DNA of 64,000 nucleotides. Source: DSXF01 sp964387495. Lineage in GTDB: Bacteria; Chloroflexota; Anaerolineae; Anaerolineales; Villigracilaceae. The stretch covers positions 31,915 through 95,914 of the forward strand of contig CAYLXB010000004.1 of NCBI GenBank assembly GCA_964387495.1, given 5' to 3'. Made by a program: the position numbers and the translations under genes. The notes beneath the pieces are model-generated. The model ran no database searches and was not told the DNA's origin. It was given only the letters and a program-made list of their open reading frames with translations. Within the stretch, counting starts at the first letter, position 1, and every line of letters begins with the position of its first letter. This document shows positions 42,761 through 52,211 of the stretch, piece after piece.

Positions 42761-43204
42761 GCCTCAGGCTGGTCGGGCAGTCGCGGCGCGGCGTTGTCTG
42801 CGTCGAGGAAAGTCCGCACTCCATAGAGCACGGCGTCGGATAGCACCCGGGGCGGGGAAACCGTCGTGAGACGTTAACCTGCCGGATAAGGGCCACAGAA
42901 AAAAACAGCCCTGGTGCGCAAGCATCGGGGTGATGGTGAAAAGGTGGTGTAAGGGACCACCGGCGCCCGCAGTAATGTGGGCGGCCAGGTAACCCCCGCC
43001 GGGAGCAAGGCCAAGCAGGGACGAAACCATCTGTGGATGGGAGGAGGCTGCTCGCATCCTTATGTGTCCCTCCAATGGAGAGGGTACCAGTCCCGGGTAG
43101 GCCGCTAGAATGGAGCGGTGACGCTCCGTCCAGAGAGATGACTGCCCAGGCGCAGGGATTCCCCTGTTGCTGGACAGAATGCGGCTTATAGATCGGCCTG
43201 AGGC
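42761..43204 (+). ncRNA. rnpB: RNase P RNA, type A
   Basis: Catalytic RNA of RNase P, maturing tRNA 5' ends. The conserved core GAGGAAAGTCCGC (about 42817-42829) and the 3' universal element GGACAGAAT...AGATCGG are present. P1 is formed by GCCTCAGGC near 42761 and GCCTGAGGC near 43196-43204. The tRNA-binding loop GGTAACCCC and the tail GTTTTGTTTT after P1 are also seen. The total length of about 444 nt is normal to slightly long. Confidence 0.95.
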
Positions 43205-43231
43205 GTTTTGTTTTGGTTCGAAGAGGTTGAC

Positions 43232-43753
43232 ATGCGACCTGTGACCCGCTTTTTCATCCTTTTGGTTTTCCTGTTTGTTATCACATTCCCCTCCCATTCT
43301 GTCCTTGCCGACACCGGTCCCAAACCCAGCATGGATTTTACCTTTGTCCAGGACTTTGCTGGTGCGCCTGTGGCCATCACATCCGGTATCTTACTGCAGT
43401 GTGATGATCCTGATTGCGGGAACGCCAGACCCCTGGAGAGATTGGGCCCGCAGGGTATTAACTGCCAGGACCTGCATTGCAGCGCCCATGCCTACGGTTT
43501 CAGCGATTACAACCAGTTGGAGATCACCTTTTCGGATGGAGTTGTCCGCCGGAGCAATGTTTTCACCGCGGGGCAGTTCAATGCCGTTTACGAGGTGACC
43601 ATCCAGAAGACCGACTTGGTGGTTAAGGAGAAGTTCAACCCGGGGGATATACAGACCTGGCCCCTGGTCTGTGCAGGAGGCATCTGCCTGGCCATTATCC
43701 TGCTGGTCGTCATCTTGATCCTGGTTCTGCGGCGCCTCAAAAAGAAGGCGTGA
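43232..43753 (+). CDS. Membrane-anchored extracytoplasmic hypothetical protein
   Basis: A 173-aa protein with a signal peptide (about 1-27, FFILLVFLFVITFPSHSVLA), an extracytoplasmic domain with four cysteines (QCDDPDC, NCQDLHC) likely forming disulfides or binding metal, and a C-terminal membrane helix (about 145-168) followed by RRLKKKA. No family name can be given. AAGAGG lies before the ATG. It is coupled by a 4-bp overlap to the next small membrane protein, so the two are probably partners. Confidence 0.75.
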   Translation: MRPVTRFFILLVFLFVITFPSHSVLADTGPKPSMDFTFVQDFAGAPVAITSGILLQCDDPDCGNARPLERLGPQGINCQDLHCSAHAYGFSDYNQLEITFSDGVVRRSNVFTAGQFNAVYEVTIQKTDLVVKEKFNPGDIQTWPLVCAGGICLAIILLVVILILVLRRLKKKA

Positions 43754-44076
43754 TCCATACCTTACTCATCACCCTGGCGATCGAGGCTCTTGTCGACAGC
43801 CTGTACTGCCATACCCAGAGAAAGCCACAGGCCAGTGTTCTTGTCACCGGCCTGTGTGTGAATGTCCTGACCCAGATGGGGCTGTGGATGGTCCTGACAC
43901 TTTTTCCCCGCCCGTATTTCCCGGTCCTTCTCTGCGCGGAAATCCTGGTGTTCGCGGCCGAAGGTGCATGGCTTGCAGCCTTTCCTTCCAACCGGTTGAC
44001 CTTGGGGGAAGCCTGGCGCTTGAGCCTCCTGCGGAACCTGGTGAGTTTTGCCGTTGGGCTGCTGCTGCCCCTTTGA
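43750..44076 (+). CDS. Small polytopic membrane protein
   Basis: A 108-aa protein with about three membrane helices (1-17, 30-50, 55-75) and a hydrophobic C-terminus. It begins with GTG overlapping the stop of the preceding gene (GTGA). No recognised family. The partner gene upstream has a conserved extracytoplasmic domain, so together they may form a two-component membrane complex. Confidence 0.65.
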   Translation: MIHTLLITLAIEALVDSLYCHTQRKPQASVLVTGLCVNVLTQMGLWMVLTLFPRPYFPVLLCAEILVFAAEGAWLAAFPSNRLTLGEAWRLSLLRNLVSFAVGLLLPL

Positions 44077-44099
44077 GGGCCGGATCCGCGTTTTTGCTT

Positions 44100-44864
44100 T
44101 TAATTTCCGAGGATGCCTGCAAACAGCAGCAGGTTTCCGGCGATATTCAGGGCGCAGTGTGCCAGGATGCCGATCATCAGGTTTTGCTTGCGCCAGACCA
44201 GGTAGACCAGGGGGGTGAGTACAATCAGGACGCTGAGGTAGGCGTAGGGCTGCCAGAAGTGGTAGAAGGTGAACAGGGCGGCGTTGATGATTGGCGCCCA
44301 GCCTCCGAAGCGAGAGAGTCTCGGCAGGAGAAAACCACGGAAGTATAGTTCCTCCACGATGGGTGCAGCCAGGCCATTCAGTATGAGGTTGCCGGCCAGC
44401 GTCCACCACAGGATGGTTTTGGAGTAGGCGGCATAGGCGTTCATGTTGCTCAGGAAGAACCACTCCGGCAGCCATTGGCTCAGCCAGGCGCCGATTCGGC
44501 CTTCCAGGATCCCGGTTGCGCCGGAGAGAAAGAAAGCCAGGACCAGGAAGCCGAGGGTAAATGCGAGGTACTGCCAGGCAGGCAGGGGCTTTTGGTTGCC
44601 GAGGATGCCTCGCAGAGACCAGCTGCCGTTTTGCCGGCGGCCGCGGCGCAGCAATTCGCCAAGTTCGACCGGCAGAGCAACACACAGGATGGCCAAAAGC
44701 ATGGCGGCCAGGGGCGGCCAGCCGCCGTCCATCACGTGCCCGGCAACCAGCAGGTAAAAGCCGGCGATCAGCAATCCCGGGAACAGGTGCAGAAAGACCG
44801 AGAGGGGCAGGGAATGGACTTCCTGGATTTCTGCGGAAGCGGAGGGGGTGGAATTGGACTTCAT
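44100..44864 (-). CDS. CPBP-family intramembrane glutamic protease
   Basis: A 254-aa polytopic protein (about seven helices) of the CPBP (Abi/Rce1-like) family. The catalytic motifs are EELYFRG (EExxxR, about 186-192), FTFYHFW (FxxxH, about 213-219) and HCALN near residue 236. Such proteins process membrane substrates or bacteriocin-like peptides. A TetR gene lies directly upstream in the same direction, with AcrR-like palindromes before both genes. Confidence 0.9.
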   Translation of the reverse strand: MKSNSTPSASAEIQEVHSLPLSVFLHLFPGLLIAGFYLLVAGHVMDGGWPPLAAMLLAILCVALPVELGELLRRGRRQNGSWSLRGILGNQKPLPAWQYLAFTLGFLVLAFFLSGATGILEGRIGAWLSQWLPEWFFLSNMNAYAAYSKTILWWTLAGNLILNGLAAPIVEELYFRGFLLPRLSRFGGWAPIINAALFTFYHFWQPYAYLSVLIVLTPLVYLVWRKQNLMIGILAHCALNIAGNLLLFAGILGN

Positions 44865-44877
44865 GTTTATCTCCTAT

Positions 44878-44899
44878 TTATACGTACAAGAATGTATAT
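44878..44899 (-). promoter_or_regulatory. Candidate TetR operator upstream of CPBP gene
   Basis: On the minus strand an imperfect palindrome around ATACATTC-TTGTACGTAT resembles the operator found at the TetR gene (half site CATACATAC). It lies about 15 bp before the CPBP start codon. Confidence 0.4.
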
Positions 44900-44923
44900 T
44901 TATTGTGCAAAAAAATATTGCGC

Positions 44924-45541
44924 TTACGAAGACGGCAGGATGCCGCGCAGGTAAATTTCGGCCAGAGCTGGGGCGCTTGCTGCCAGGGAGAAAGACTCTG
45001 TGTCGTTCAGCCACAGGTAGATGGCGCCATTTTGCAGAGCCAGGAAAGCGCGCGCCATCTCGTCCGGGTCCACATCGGAGCGCACCTGCCCGCTGTCGAT
45101 GCCCTGCTGCATGGTGACCGCGATGCTTTTCAGCAAGGCCCGGGTGGACTCGATTTGATGCTGTTGCTGGGGGAGCAGGTCGGGTGTGCGTTCGGTTTTG
45201 AACAGGCTGACCTGCATGGCCTCGCGCAGGGCCGGATCGCTTTCGACGGCTTCCAGCATCCGCACGAAAACGCGCCGCAGGACGTTTGCAAAACCGCCGC
45301 CTTCAGCCGCTGCCGCCTGCACAATCTGTGCGCCGCGTTGTGAGTATTCGTTCATCATGGCCGAATACAGTTCCGCTTTCGAGCCGAAGTGCCAGTATAT
45401 GGCGCCGCGCGTCACGCCGGCTTCCCTGGCGATGCCTTCGAGGGTGGCTGCAGTGTAGCCTGTGCGGCTGAAGACTGTCAGCCCAGCCTTGAGCAGGGAT
45501 TGGCGGGTTCGTTCCGCTTCTTCTTTCGTCTTTCGGGCCAT
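44924..45541 (-). CDS. TetR-family regulator (AcrR-like)
   Basis: A 205-aa repressor. The HTH is in GYTAATLEGIAREAGVTRGAIYWHFGSK (split here: TLEGIAREAGVTRGAIYWHF), and the C-terminal domain (about 85-195) is TetR_C_2-like, as in multidrug regulators of the AcrR/TtgR group. Its promoter holds a 9-bp inverted repeat of AcrR type. It probably represses itself and the downstream CPBP protease gene. Confidence 0.92.
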   Translation of the reverse strand: MARKTKEEAERTRQSLLKAGLTVFSRTGYTAATLEGIAREAGVTRGAIYWHFGSKAELYSAMMNEYSQRGAQIVQAAAAEGGGFANVLRRVFVRMLEAVESDPALREAMQVSLFKTERTPDLLPQQQHQIESTRALLKSIAVTMQQGIDSGQVRSDVDPDEMARAFLALQNGAIYLWLNDTESFSLAASAPALAEIYLRGILPSS

Positions 45542-45552
45542 TGGTTACCTTG

Positions 45553-45586
45553 CATATATACTAACACGTATGTATGTAAATGTCAA
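45553..45586 (-). promoter_or_regulatory. Promoter and operator of the TetR gene
   Basis: On the minus strand TTGACA (45581-45586), 17-bp spacer, TAGTAT (45558-45563). An inverted repeat CATACATAC-N6-GTATATATG (8 of 9 matching, 45553-45576) fills the spacer and the -10 box. Confidence 0.75.
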
Positions 45587-45619
45587 GAGGGAATTCCCTG
45601 AATCCGGGAATACCGCCAT

Positions 45620-47329
45620 CTAATCCGGCGCGCCTGTTGGCTTTATGTCCTTCAGATTCAATTGCAGCGATACCCGCCCGTTGTATTCGTTCGTCTCGAA
45701 GGTGTACATGATGTCCAGCCGCGGGGGCAGTTTTGACTGCAGGTGCCCCAGGCGGAAACCGATTGCGTCATAGACGATGCGCCCGTCGATCACGGTCATT
45801 TTCAGGTGCTTGCCATCTGCCCCCACGGTGCGCGAGCTTTTGACCTGTACGCCGCGCGAGACGAAGACGGCCTCCGGGTTGCCGTAACCGGTGGGCTGCA
45901 GGCGGGCCAGATACTTCAGCAAGTCAGGGTGCAGGCCTGCCAACGACACTTCGACATCCGCTGCCAGGGTCGGGCGCAAGTCCATTCCGGCCAGTTCCTG
46001 GTGGGCAATGTCCATCAGCCGGGCCTTGAGCGCTTCCAGGTTTTCATTTCGGACCGTGAAGCCGGCTGCGGCCGCGTGGCCTCCGTGACGCACCAGCAGG
46101 TCTGTGCACTGGTCGAGTGCATCTGTGATGTGCAGTTCGGGGATGGATCGGCATGAACAGCGTGTTGTTTCCGGGCCTTTTTCGCCGACGATGGCCGGGC
46201 GGTAGAAACTCTCCACCAGGCGCGAAGCCGCCAGCCCGACCACGCCGGAATTGAAACCCTTGTCAACGGCAAACAGGATGGGAGCCGCCGGGTCCTCGGC
46301 GAGCGCCAGTGCTTCGGCCTGCTCGTGGATCTGGTGCGTCAGCATTTGCCGTTCGCGGTTCTGCAGGTCGAGTTTCTGGGCCAATTCACCTGCTTTTTTG
46401 AGATCTGTAGTGGTCAACAATTCGTAAGCCGCCAGAGCAGAATCCAGCCGCCCTGCCGCGTTCAGGCGCGGTCCCAGGATGAAACCGATATCCGTGGCTG
46501 TCACGCGGCTGAGGCTCAAACCGGCCACATTGGCAAGGGAGAAAAGGCCTTGCCGACGGGTGGAGCGCATCTTCTCCAGCCCGCGCCGCACCAGATGCCG
46601 GTTTTCCCCGCTCAGAGGAGCCAGGTCGGCCACCGTTCCCAGCGCCACCAAGTCGAGCAGGTCATCCAGGTGGAAACTTCTTTCCGTGGCCTGTCTCCCG
46701 GCCTCCGACAGCAGCGCCTCGGCCAGTTTATAGGCTACCCCAACTCCCGCCAGATCCTTATCCGGGTAGACGTCACCGGGCTGTTTGGGGTTGATGATCG
46801 CGTGGGCGGGCGGCAATTCACTGGCGGGGTGGTGGTGATCTGTAATGATCAGGTCCAATCCCAGACTCTTGGCGTGTTCTGCCTCACCTGGTGAGCGGAT
46901 ACCGCAGTCCACGCTGATAACCAGCCCGGTGCCCTCGTTTTTGAGCGTGTCCAGCGCATCGGGATTCAGGCCGTAGCCTTCATCGATGCGTTTGGGGATG
47001 TAAGGGCGGGCTTTTCCTCCCAGCGCCTCCAGTGTTTGCACCAGCAAGGCCGTGGCGCTCACCCCGTCCACATCATAGTCACCGTAGATGGCGATTGTTT
47101 CGCCCTCCAGCAGGGCCTGGCGGATGCGCCTGACACAGGCCTCCATCCCGCTCATCTGGAAAGGATCGCTGTTGAAGCCTGCCTGAGCGTCCAGGAAGGC
47201 CTCGGCTTCGGCCTGCGTAGCATAGCCGCGGTTGAAAAGCATTTGCTGCAGCAGGGGTGGGTAACCGGCCAGGTTTTGCCGGGCCTGAGGTGTGATGGGG
47301 GAGGCGATCAGCCAGCGTTTGGTATGCAT
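45620..47329 (-). CDS. recJ: Single-stranded-DNA-specific exonuclease RecJ
   Basis: A 569-aa 5'-3' ssDNA exonuclease used in recombination and mismatch repair. DHH-family motifs: YGDYDVDGVSA (Asp84, Asp86, Asp88), ISVDCGIRS (Asp141), ITDHHHP (Asp164, His165, His166). The DHHA1 domain carries GGHAAAAGF, and the OB-fold follows to the end. ATG 47329 (MHTKRWLIA) gives the normal N-terminus; the in-frame extension to 47401 is rejected. Confidence 0.93.
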   Translation of the reverse strand: MHTKRWLIASPITPQARQNLAGYPPLLQQMLFNRGYATQAEAEAFLDAQAGFNSDPFQMSGMEACVRRIRQALLEGETIAIYGDYDVDGVSATALLVQTLEALGGKARPYIPKRIDEGYGLNPDALDTLKNEGTGLVISVDCGIRSPGEAEHAKSLGLDLIITDHHHPASELPPAHAIINPKQPGDVYPDKDLAGVGVAYKLAEALLSEAGRQATERSFHLDDLLDLVALGTVADLAPLSGENRHLVRRGLEKMRSTRRQGLFSLANVAGLSLSRVTATDIGFILGPRLNAAGRLDSALAAYELLTTTDLKKAGELAQKLDLQNRERQMLTHQIHEQAEALALAEDPAAPILFAVDKGFNSGVVGLAASRLVESFYRPAIVGEKGPETTRCSCRSIPELHITDALDQCTDLLVRHGGHAAAAGFTVRNENLEALKARLMDIAHQELAGMDLRPTLAADVEVSLAGLHPDLLKYLARLQPTGYGNPEAVFVSRGVQVKSSRTVGADGKHLKMTVIDGRIVYDAIGFRLGHLQSKLPPRLDIMYTFETNEYNGRVSLQLNLKDIKPTGAPD

Positions 47330-47470
47330 GCTGCGCAGAGTATACTGCCCTTTGTGAAAAATGGCGATGTCATTTTGCGCACTCGCAAAATTGCATAACA
47401 TCAGGTAGAATAAGCCAATGTCTCGCGCCGGGTGGGAAATCCCTGCGCCTTATGACTGGAAAGGACTGTC

Positions 47471-48208
47471 ATGAACAAGAAAAAACTACCCAGCACGGGC
47501 GATGTCATCGCCTCTTACCGCAAACGTCAACAGACCGGTCCCTACATCATTTGGGGTGCTGCTGCCTTGCTGGGTCTGGCCGGCATCGTCATCCTGGTCA
47601 TCTGGTTGACCGGCCCATCGAAACCGCTGGATGCTATCTTCGCTACTGATACGCCTACGCCTACGATGACGTTCACACCCACCAATACTTCCACGCCGAC
47701 CGAAACCCCTACGGTTACTCCCACGTTTACGCCCACCTTTACGCCTACCCCTGATCGGCCGTTCGATTACATCATTGAAGAGAACGACAACCTGGAAGCG
47801 ATTGCCAAGAAGTTCAATCTTGGTGATAACGGCGTCCTGTTGATCCTGGCCCTGAACCCGACCATAGACCCGGCATCTCCGGTCATATTTGTCGGTCAAA
47901 CGATCCGTGTTCCCAATCCCGGGATGGAACTGCCAACTGCCACGCCCATTCCCACCGGCCTGCCGCGCGGTACCAAGATTGAATATTCGGTTCAGCCGGG
48001 CGATACGATCGGCCTCATTGCCCAGAAATTCAACAGCACGGTCGAAGCCATCCAGAAAGAGAACAAGGATATCGAGGATCTGAACAATATTTTCGTCGGG
48101 CAGATACTGATCATACCGCTCAATCTGGTGACTCCGCCCGCCACTGATATCCCCACAGCCACGCCGGGTGAGGAACTTCCCACGGCGACGGCAACTGCCA
48201 CGCCGTGA
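47471..48208 (+). CDS. Membrane-anchored protein with two LysM domains
   Basis: A 245-aa protein: a cytoplasmic N-terminus of about 23 residues, one membrane helix (about 25-46, IIWGAAALLGLAGIVILVIW), a Thr/Pro-rich spacer (about 58-95) and two LysM repeats (about 98-150, DYIIEENDNLEAIAKKF; and about 170-215, EYSVQPGDTIGLIAQKF), ending in another Thr/Pro tail. LysM repeats bind peptidoglycan or related glycans. Thr/Pro spacers of this kind are frequent in Anaerolineae surface proteins. Confidence 0.88.
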   Translation: MNKKKLPSTGDVIASYRKRQQTGPYIIWGAAALLGLAGIVILVIWLTGPSKPLDAIFATDTPTPTMTFTPTNTSTPTETPTVTPTFTPTFTPTPDRPFDYIIEENDNLEAIAKKFNLGDNGVLLILALNPTIDPASPVIFVGQTIRVPNPGMELPTATPIPTGLPRGTKIEYSVQPGDTIGLIAQKFNSTVEAIQKENKDIEDLNNIFVGQILIIPLNLVTPPATDIPTATPGEELPTATATATP

Positions 48209-48297
48209 CGCTGGACAAATTCGGCGCTCTCATGTAAAATTCTTCTTCGCGGCATCCGAGCCGCCTGTGTATCGAAAGATTTTTTGGAGGAAGCAAG

Positions 48298-48570
48298 TTG
48301 GCAAACATCAAGTCACAAATCAAGCGCAACAAGCAGAACGAAAAGCGTCGCCTTCGCAACCGCGTTGTGCGCGGCACCTCACGCGCGGCAGTCAAAGATG
48401 CCCGCCTTGCCTTGGAAGGTGAAAACCTGGATGCCTCCCAGGCCGCTGTCATGGAAGCCATCAGCGCCTTGGATACAGCCGCTGGCAAAGGCGTCATTCA
48501 CAAGAACAATGCCGCTCGTCGTAAGAGCCGCCTCATGAAGCGCCTGGCGGCTGTCAAATCGCAGGCTTAA
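48298..48570 (+). CDS. rpsT: 30S ribosomal protein S20
   Basis: A 90-aa basic ribosomal protein binding 16S rRNA. The N-terminus is ANIKSQIKRNKQNEKRRLRN, with the C-terminal block GVIHKNNAARRKSRLMKR. The start is TTG at 48298 behind TTTGGAGGAAG. A strong terminator at 48595-48626 closes this single-gene unit. Confidence 0.97.
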   Translation: MANIKSQIKRNKQNEKRRLRNRVVRGTSRAAVKDARLALEGENLDASQAAVMEAISALDTAAGKGVIHKNNAARRKSRLMKRLAAVKSQA

Positions 48571-48594
48571 TTCCTGCCTTTGCCCGTTACTCTC

Positions 48595-48626
48595 AAAGCG
48601 GGAGCCCATCTGGCGCTCCCGCTTTT
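48595..48626 (+). terminator. Rho-independent terminator of rpsT
   Basis: AAAGCGGGAGC / GCTCCCGCTTT stem followed by T residues. Confidence 0.9.
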
Positions 48627-48797
48627 GCGCGCTTCAAGTGCGCTGCTAAACATCACTGCAAAACGGTATATTTCCTCTGTGTCAGCCGTCCGGCCAAAAA
48701 GGTGATATTCTCATGGCTGCGCTTGTGATGATAGGCACAATTTCAGCCGGGAATGTGCGTGTTATAATCCCGCTTTGCTCATGGAAAGTGAGTGCAT

Positions 48798-50603
48798 ATG
48801 TTCAACCAGGAACAACAAGCCATCGAAGCCAGGATCCGGGCATTCTGCACCGGGCAGGATATCCTGCTGACCGACCTGAGGTGGAGTCCCATCTCCGCCA
48901 GTGGTGAGTGGGGTATTTCCACTTCCTTCTTCCAGACTGCTGCCGACGAAGCACGTGCCGGCCGGGGGAAGGGACTTCCAGTGTCCCAGCGTGCCCAGGA
49001 GATTGCCGGGCAGGTGTGTGACCTGTTGGTGGACCAGCCGGGCATTGGCCGTCGGGAGGCTGTAAAGGGTTATCTTAACCTGTATTTTAAGACTTCCGAA
49101 TATGCCCGTCGCGTGGTGGATATCATCCTGGAACAGGGCCTGGACTTTGGCCGCGGCGCCCCGCAGGGAGAGCGTGTCATGGTGGAGTATGCCAATGTCA
49201 ATACCCATCACTCCGTCCATATCGGCCATGCCCGTAATCTGGCTCTGGGCGAGGCGCTGGCGCGCATCGTTCAGTATGCCGGCTACGATACCCTGCGGGT
49301 TGCCTACCCCGGCGATATTGGCTTGAGTGTCATCACTGTACTTTGGGCCTATGATAAATTCCACCGCGGCCAGGAGCCGCAGGGCATCCACGAACGCGGC
49401 CAATGGCTGGCAAAGATTTACGTTGACGCAGTCAAATTGCTTGAGCCTCAGGAAAATGAAACCTCTGAGCAAAAAAAACAGCGCGAAGCTTACGAAGCCG
49501 AACGGCGCGAACTATATCGCAGATGGGATGCTGGTGACCCTGTTGTTCGCAAGCTCTGGTTGGAGACGCGTGAGTGGAGCCTGGATGAATTGCGCGACAT
49601 CCTGCACACCCTCGATATCCAGATTGATGTCTGGTTCTACGAAAGCGATGTTGATGAACCCGCCAAGCAGATTGCCGAGGAATTGATTGTCCGGGGCATT
49701 GCTGACGATGAACGTCCACAGGGTGGGGCGGTGATTGTCAGGATCGACGAGAAATTAGGCCTGACCAAGGAAAAATACCGCACCAATGTCATCCTGCGCG
49801 CTGACGGTACTTCGCTCTACCTGACCAAGGACCTGGCGCTTGCCAGGGTTAAATTTGAAAAATATCACGCTGACCGCTCCATCTATGTGGTGGATGTGCG
49901 CCAGAGTTTGCACCTCCAGCAGGCTTTTGCCATCCTGCGCCTGATGGGTTTCCCACAGGCTGAAAAATGTCATCACCTGGGCTACGGATTCGTCAGCCTG
50001 CCGGAAGGCGCCATGTCTGCCCGCCGGGGCCGCGTGGTGCTCGTCAAGGATGTGTTCGATGAAGCCATCCGCCGTGTCCTGGCCGTGGAATCGGCCAAGG
50101 CACCCGACCTGAGCGAGGCTGAACACCAGAACGTGGCGCGCGTGATCGGTCTCGGAGCGCTGGTCTATTCGCTCATTTCTGTGGACAATAATCGCGACAT
50201 GGTCTTCGATATGGACCAGGCCCTCAGTTTTGAGGGCCGTACTGGGCCGTACATTCAGAATGCTCATGTGCGTGCCAGTTCCATCCTGCGCAAGGCCGGC
50301 CAGGTTCCTCCGGCCGCTGACTTCAATTATGAATTATCCTCCCACGAGGTCGCATTGATTGACGTGCTGGCGCGCTTCCCGGCTGCTGTCCAACAATCTG
50401 CCAGCGAATACCGCCCACTGGTCATGGCCAACTATGCCTATGAGTTGGCGAATGCTTTCCATAGTTTTTACCACTCTGTGCCGGTGATCCAGTCTGATTC
50501 AGAGGCTGTCCGCTTCGCCCGTATGCGGCTGGTGGCAGCTGCCCGGCAGACGCTTGCCAATGCTTTGGCGCTTTTGGGCATCACAGCCCCAGAAGTGATG
50601 TGA
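48798..50603 (+). CDS. argS: Arginyl-tRNA synthetase
   Basis: A 601-aa class I aminoacyl-tRNA synthetase. HIGH motif VHIGHARN (about 138-145), the KMSK-equivalent region MSARRGRVV, and the C-terminal anticodon-binding DALR domain (about 480-601, TGPYIQNAHVRASSILR onward). The N-terminal Arg-tRNA additional domain is present. ATG 48798 with GGAAAGTGAG upstream is preferred; a GTG two codons earlier is in frame. Confidence 0.95.
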   Translation: MFNQEQQAIEARIRAFCTGQDILLTDLRWSPISASGEWGISTSFFQTAADEARAGRGKGLPVSQRAQEIAGQVCDLLVDQPGIGRREAVKGYLNLYFKTSEYARRVVDIILEQGLDFGRGAPQGERVMVEYANVNTHHSVHIGHARNLALGEALARIVQYAGYDTLRVAYPGDIGLSVITVLWAYDKFHRGQEPQGIHERGQWLAKIYVDAVKLLEPQENETSEQKKQREAYEAERRELYRRWDAGDPVVRKLWLETREWSLDELRDILHTLDIQIDVWFYESDVDEPAKQIAEELIVRGIADDERPQGGAVIVRIDEKLGLTKEKYRTNVILRADGTSLYLTKDLALARVKFEKYHADRSIYVVDVRQSLHLQQAFAILRLMGFPQAEKCHHLGYGFVSLPEGAMSARRGRVVLVKDVFDEAIRRVLAVESAKAPDLSEAEHQNVARVIGLGALVYSLISVDNNRDMVFDMDQALSFEGRTGPYIQNAHVRASSILRKAGQVPPAADFNYELSSHEVALIDVLARFPAAVQQSASEYRPLVMANYAYELANAFHSFYHSVPVIQSDSEAVRFARMRLVAAARQTLANALALLGITAPEVM

Positions 50604-50790
50604 CGTAGCGGACGTATTCCGCCGCGACAATCAGCAAATCTTCGTATGGCATCCTGAGTGTCCGAAGGGAGCGAAGGTTCTCCCTCCGAAGCGCAGGAGA
50701 CTCTTCGTCGTTGTGCCCCAAAGGCATCGCGGCTCAGGCTGGCATGCGGCCATGCGCTGAAATTCATTACTCTCTGAAGGAGAAAATTGC

Positions 50791-52116
50791 ATGTCCCCAA
50801 TCAAGACCATCATCATGGGCGCCGCCGGGCGCGACTTCCACAACTTCAATACCTTCTTCCGCGGCAACAAGGATTATGAAGTTGTGGCTTTCACCGCCAC
50901 CCAGATCCCCGATATCGAAGGGCGCACCTATCCCAAGGAACTGGCCGGCGACCTGTATCCCAAGGGTATTCCGATCTATGCCGAGGAAGACCTGGTCTCC
51001 TTGATCAAGAAGCACAAGGTCGAACAGGTTATTTTCGCCTACTCCGATATCCCCCACGAAGTCATCATGCACAAGGCTTCGCTGGTTCTCTCCACCGGCG
51101 CCGACTTCCGCCTGATGGGCCCCAGCTACACCCAAGTCAAGTCCACCAAGCCTGTCATTTCGATCTGCGCCATCCGCACCGGCTGCGGCAAGAGCCAGAC
51201 CACCCGCCGCGTCTCACTCCTCCTGCGCGAGATGGGCTACAAGGTTGCAGCCATCCGCCACCCCATGCCGTATGGTGACTTGGTCAAGCAGGCTGTCCAG
51301 CGCTTCGAGACCTACAAGGACCTCGACAAACACGAGTGCACCATCGAAGAGCGCGAGGAATACGAACCGCATATTGACAACGGTGTCATTGTTTACGCCG
51401 GTGTGGATTACGAGGCCATCCTGCGCCAGGCCGAGAAGGAAGTTGACATCGTCCTGTGGGACGGCGGCAACAATGATTTCCCCTTCTATGTTCCAGACCT
51501 GCAGATCGTTGTTGTCGACCCGCACCGCCCCGGCCACGAACTGAGCTACTACCCCGGCGAGACCAACACCCTGCTGGCGGACGTGGTTGTCATCAACAAG
51601 GTCGACACGGCCGACCCGAATGCGGTCATCAAGGTGCGTGAGAACGTCCGCAAGGTCAACCCGAAAGCCATCCAGATCGAAGCCGCTTCCCCGCTCTTCG
51701 TGGATGATCCTGCTGCGATCCAGGGCAAGCGCGTCCTGGTCATCGAGGACGGCCCGACCCTGACCCACGGCGAGATGGCCTACGGCGCCGGTTACGTTGC
51801 CGCCCGCCGCTTCGGTGCGGCTGAGATTGTCGACCCGCGATCCTTCGCGGTCAAGTCGATTGCCGCCACCTACAAGAAATATCCCAAGACCGGGCCCATC
51901 CTGCCGGCCATGGGCTACGGCGCGGCTCAGATGAAAGACTTGGAAGCCACCATCAAGAAAGCTGACGTGGACCTGGTTGTCATCGGCACCCCCATCGACC
52001 TGACCCGTGTCATCAAGCTCGACAAGCCCGCCCAGCGTGTCCGCTATGAACTCCAGGAAATCGGCCAGCCCACCCTGGAAGATATCCTCAGGAAGAAATT
52101 CGGAAAGAAGAAATAA
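50791..52116 (+). CDS. Cyclic 2,3-diphosphoglycerate synthase-like P-loop protein
   Basis: A 441-aa cytoplasmic protein. Residues 1-125 form a Rossmann-like domain (IIMGAAGRDFHNFNTFFRG). A P-loop domain follows, with Walker A AIRTGCGKSQTTR (about 133-145) and the GTPase-like VVVINKVDTAD. The family includes methanogen cyclic 2,3-diphosphoglycerate synthetase and many bacterial proteins of unknown role. Whether it makes cDPG here is uncertain. GAAGGAGAA precedes the ATG. It is a single-gene unit with its own terminator. Confidence 0.82.
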   Translation: MSPIKTIIMGAAGRDFHNFNTFFRGNKDYEVVAFTATQIPDIEGRTYPKELAGDLYPKGIPIYAEEDLVSLIKKHKVEQVIFAYSDIPHEVIMHKASLVLSTGADFRLMGPSYTQVKSTKPVISICAIRTGCGKSQTTRRVSLLLREMGYKVAAIRHPMPYGDLVKQAVQRFETYKDLDKHECTIEEREEYEPHIDNGVIVYAGVDYEAILRQAEKEVDIVLWDGGNNDFPFYVPDLQIVVVDPHRPGHELSYYPGETNTLLADVVVINKVDTADPNAVIKVRENVRKVNPKAIQIEAASPLFVDDPAAIQGKRVLVIEDGPTLTHGEMAYGAGYVAARRFGAAEIVDPRSFAVKSIAATYKKYPKTGPILPAMGYGAAQMKDLEATIKKADVDLVVIGTPIDLTRVIKLDKPAQRVRYELQEIGQPTLEDILRKKFGKKK

Positions 52117-52126
52117 CCGGCAAAAC

Positions 52127-52165
52127 AGGTGACGGTCACTCCCCGAGGTGACCGTCACCTTTGTT
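52127..52165 (+). terminator. Rho-independent terminator
   Basis: AGGTGACGGTCAC / GTGACCGTCACCT, a perfect 13-bp stem, followed by TTTGTT. Confidence 0.88.
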
Positions 52166-52211
52166 GGGACACCGGGGTTAACTCCTCTGAAACCATTTTT
52201 TAGGAAATTTT

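Noticed and set aside
47540..47760. Tandem ACNCC/CCNAC-like repeat in the LysM gene as a satellite
   Set aside because: It is the coding consequence of a Thr/Pro-rich spacer, in frame throughout, and not an independent DNA repeat.
50604..50790. Small RNA or terminator between argS and the cDPG synthase-like gene
   Set aside because: Partial GAAGGGAG/CTCCCTCC complementarity is visible, but there is no T run or known RNA motif, so nothing firm can be called.
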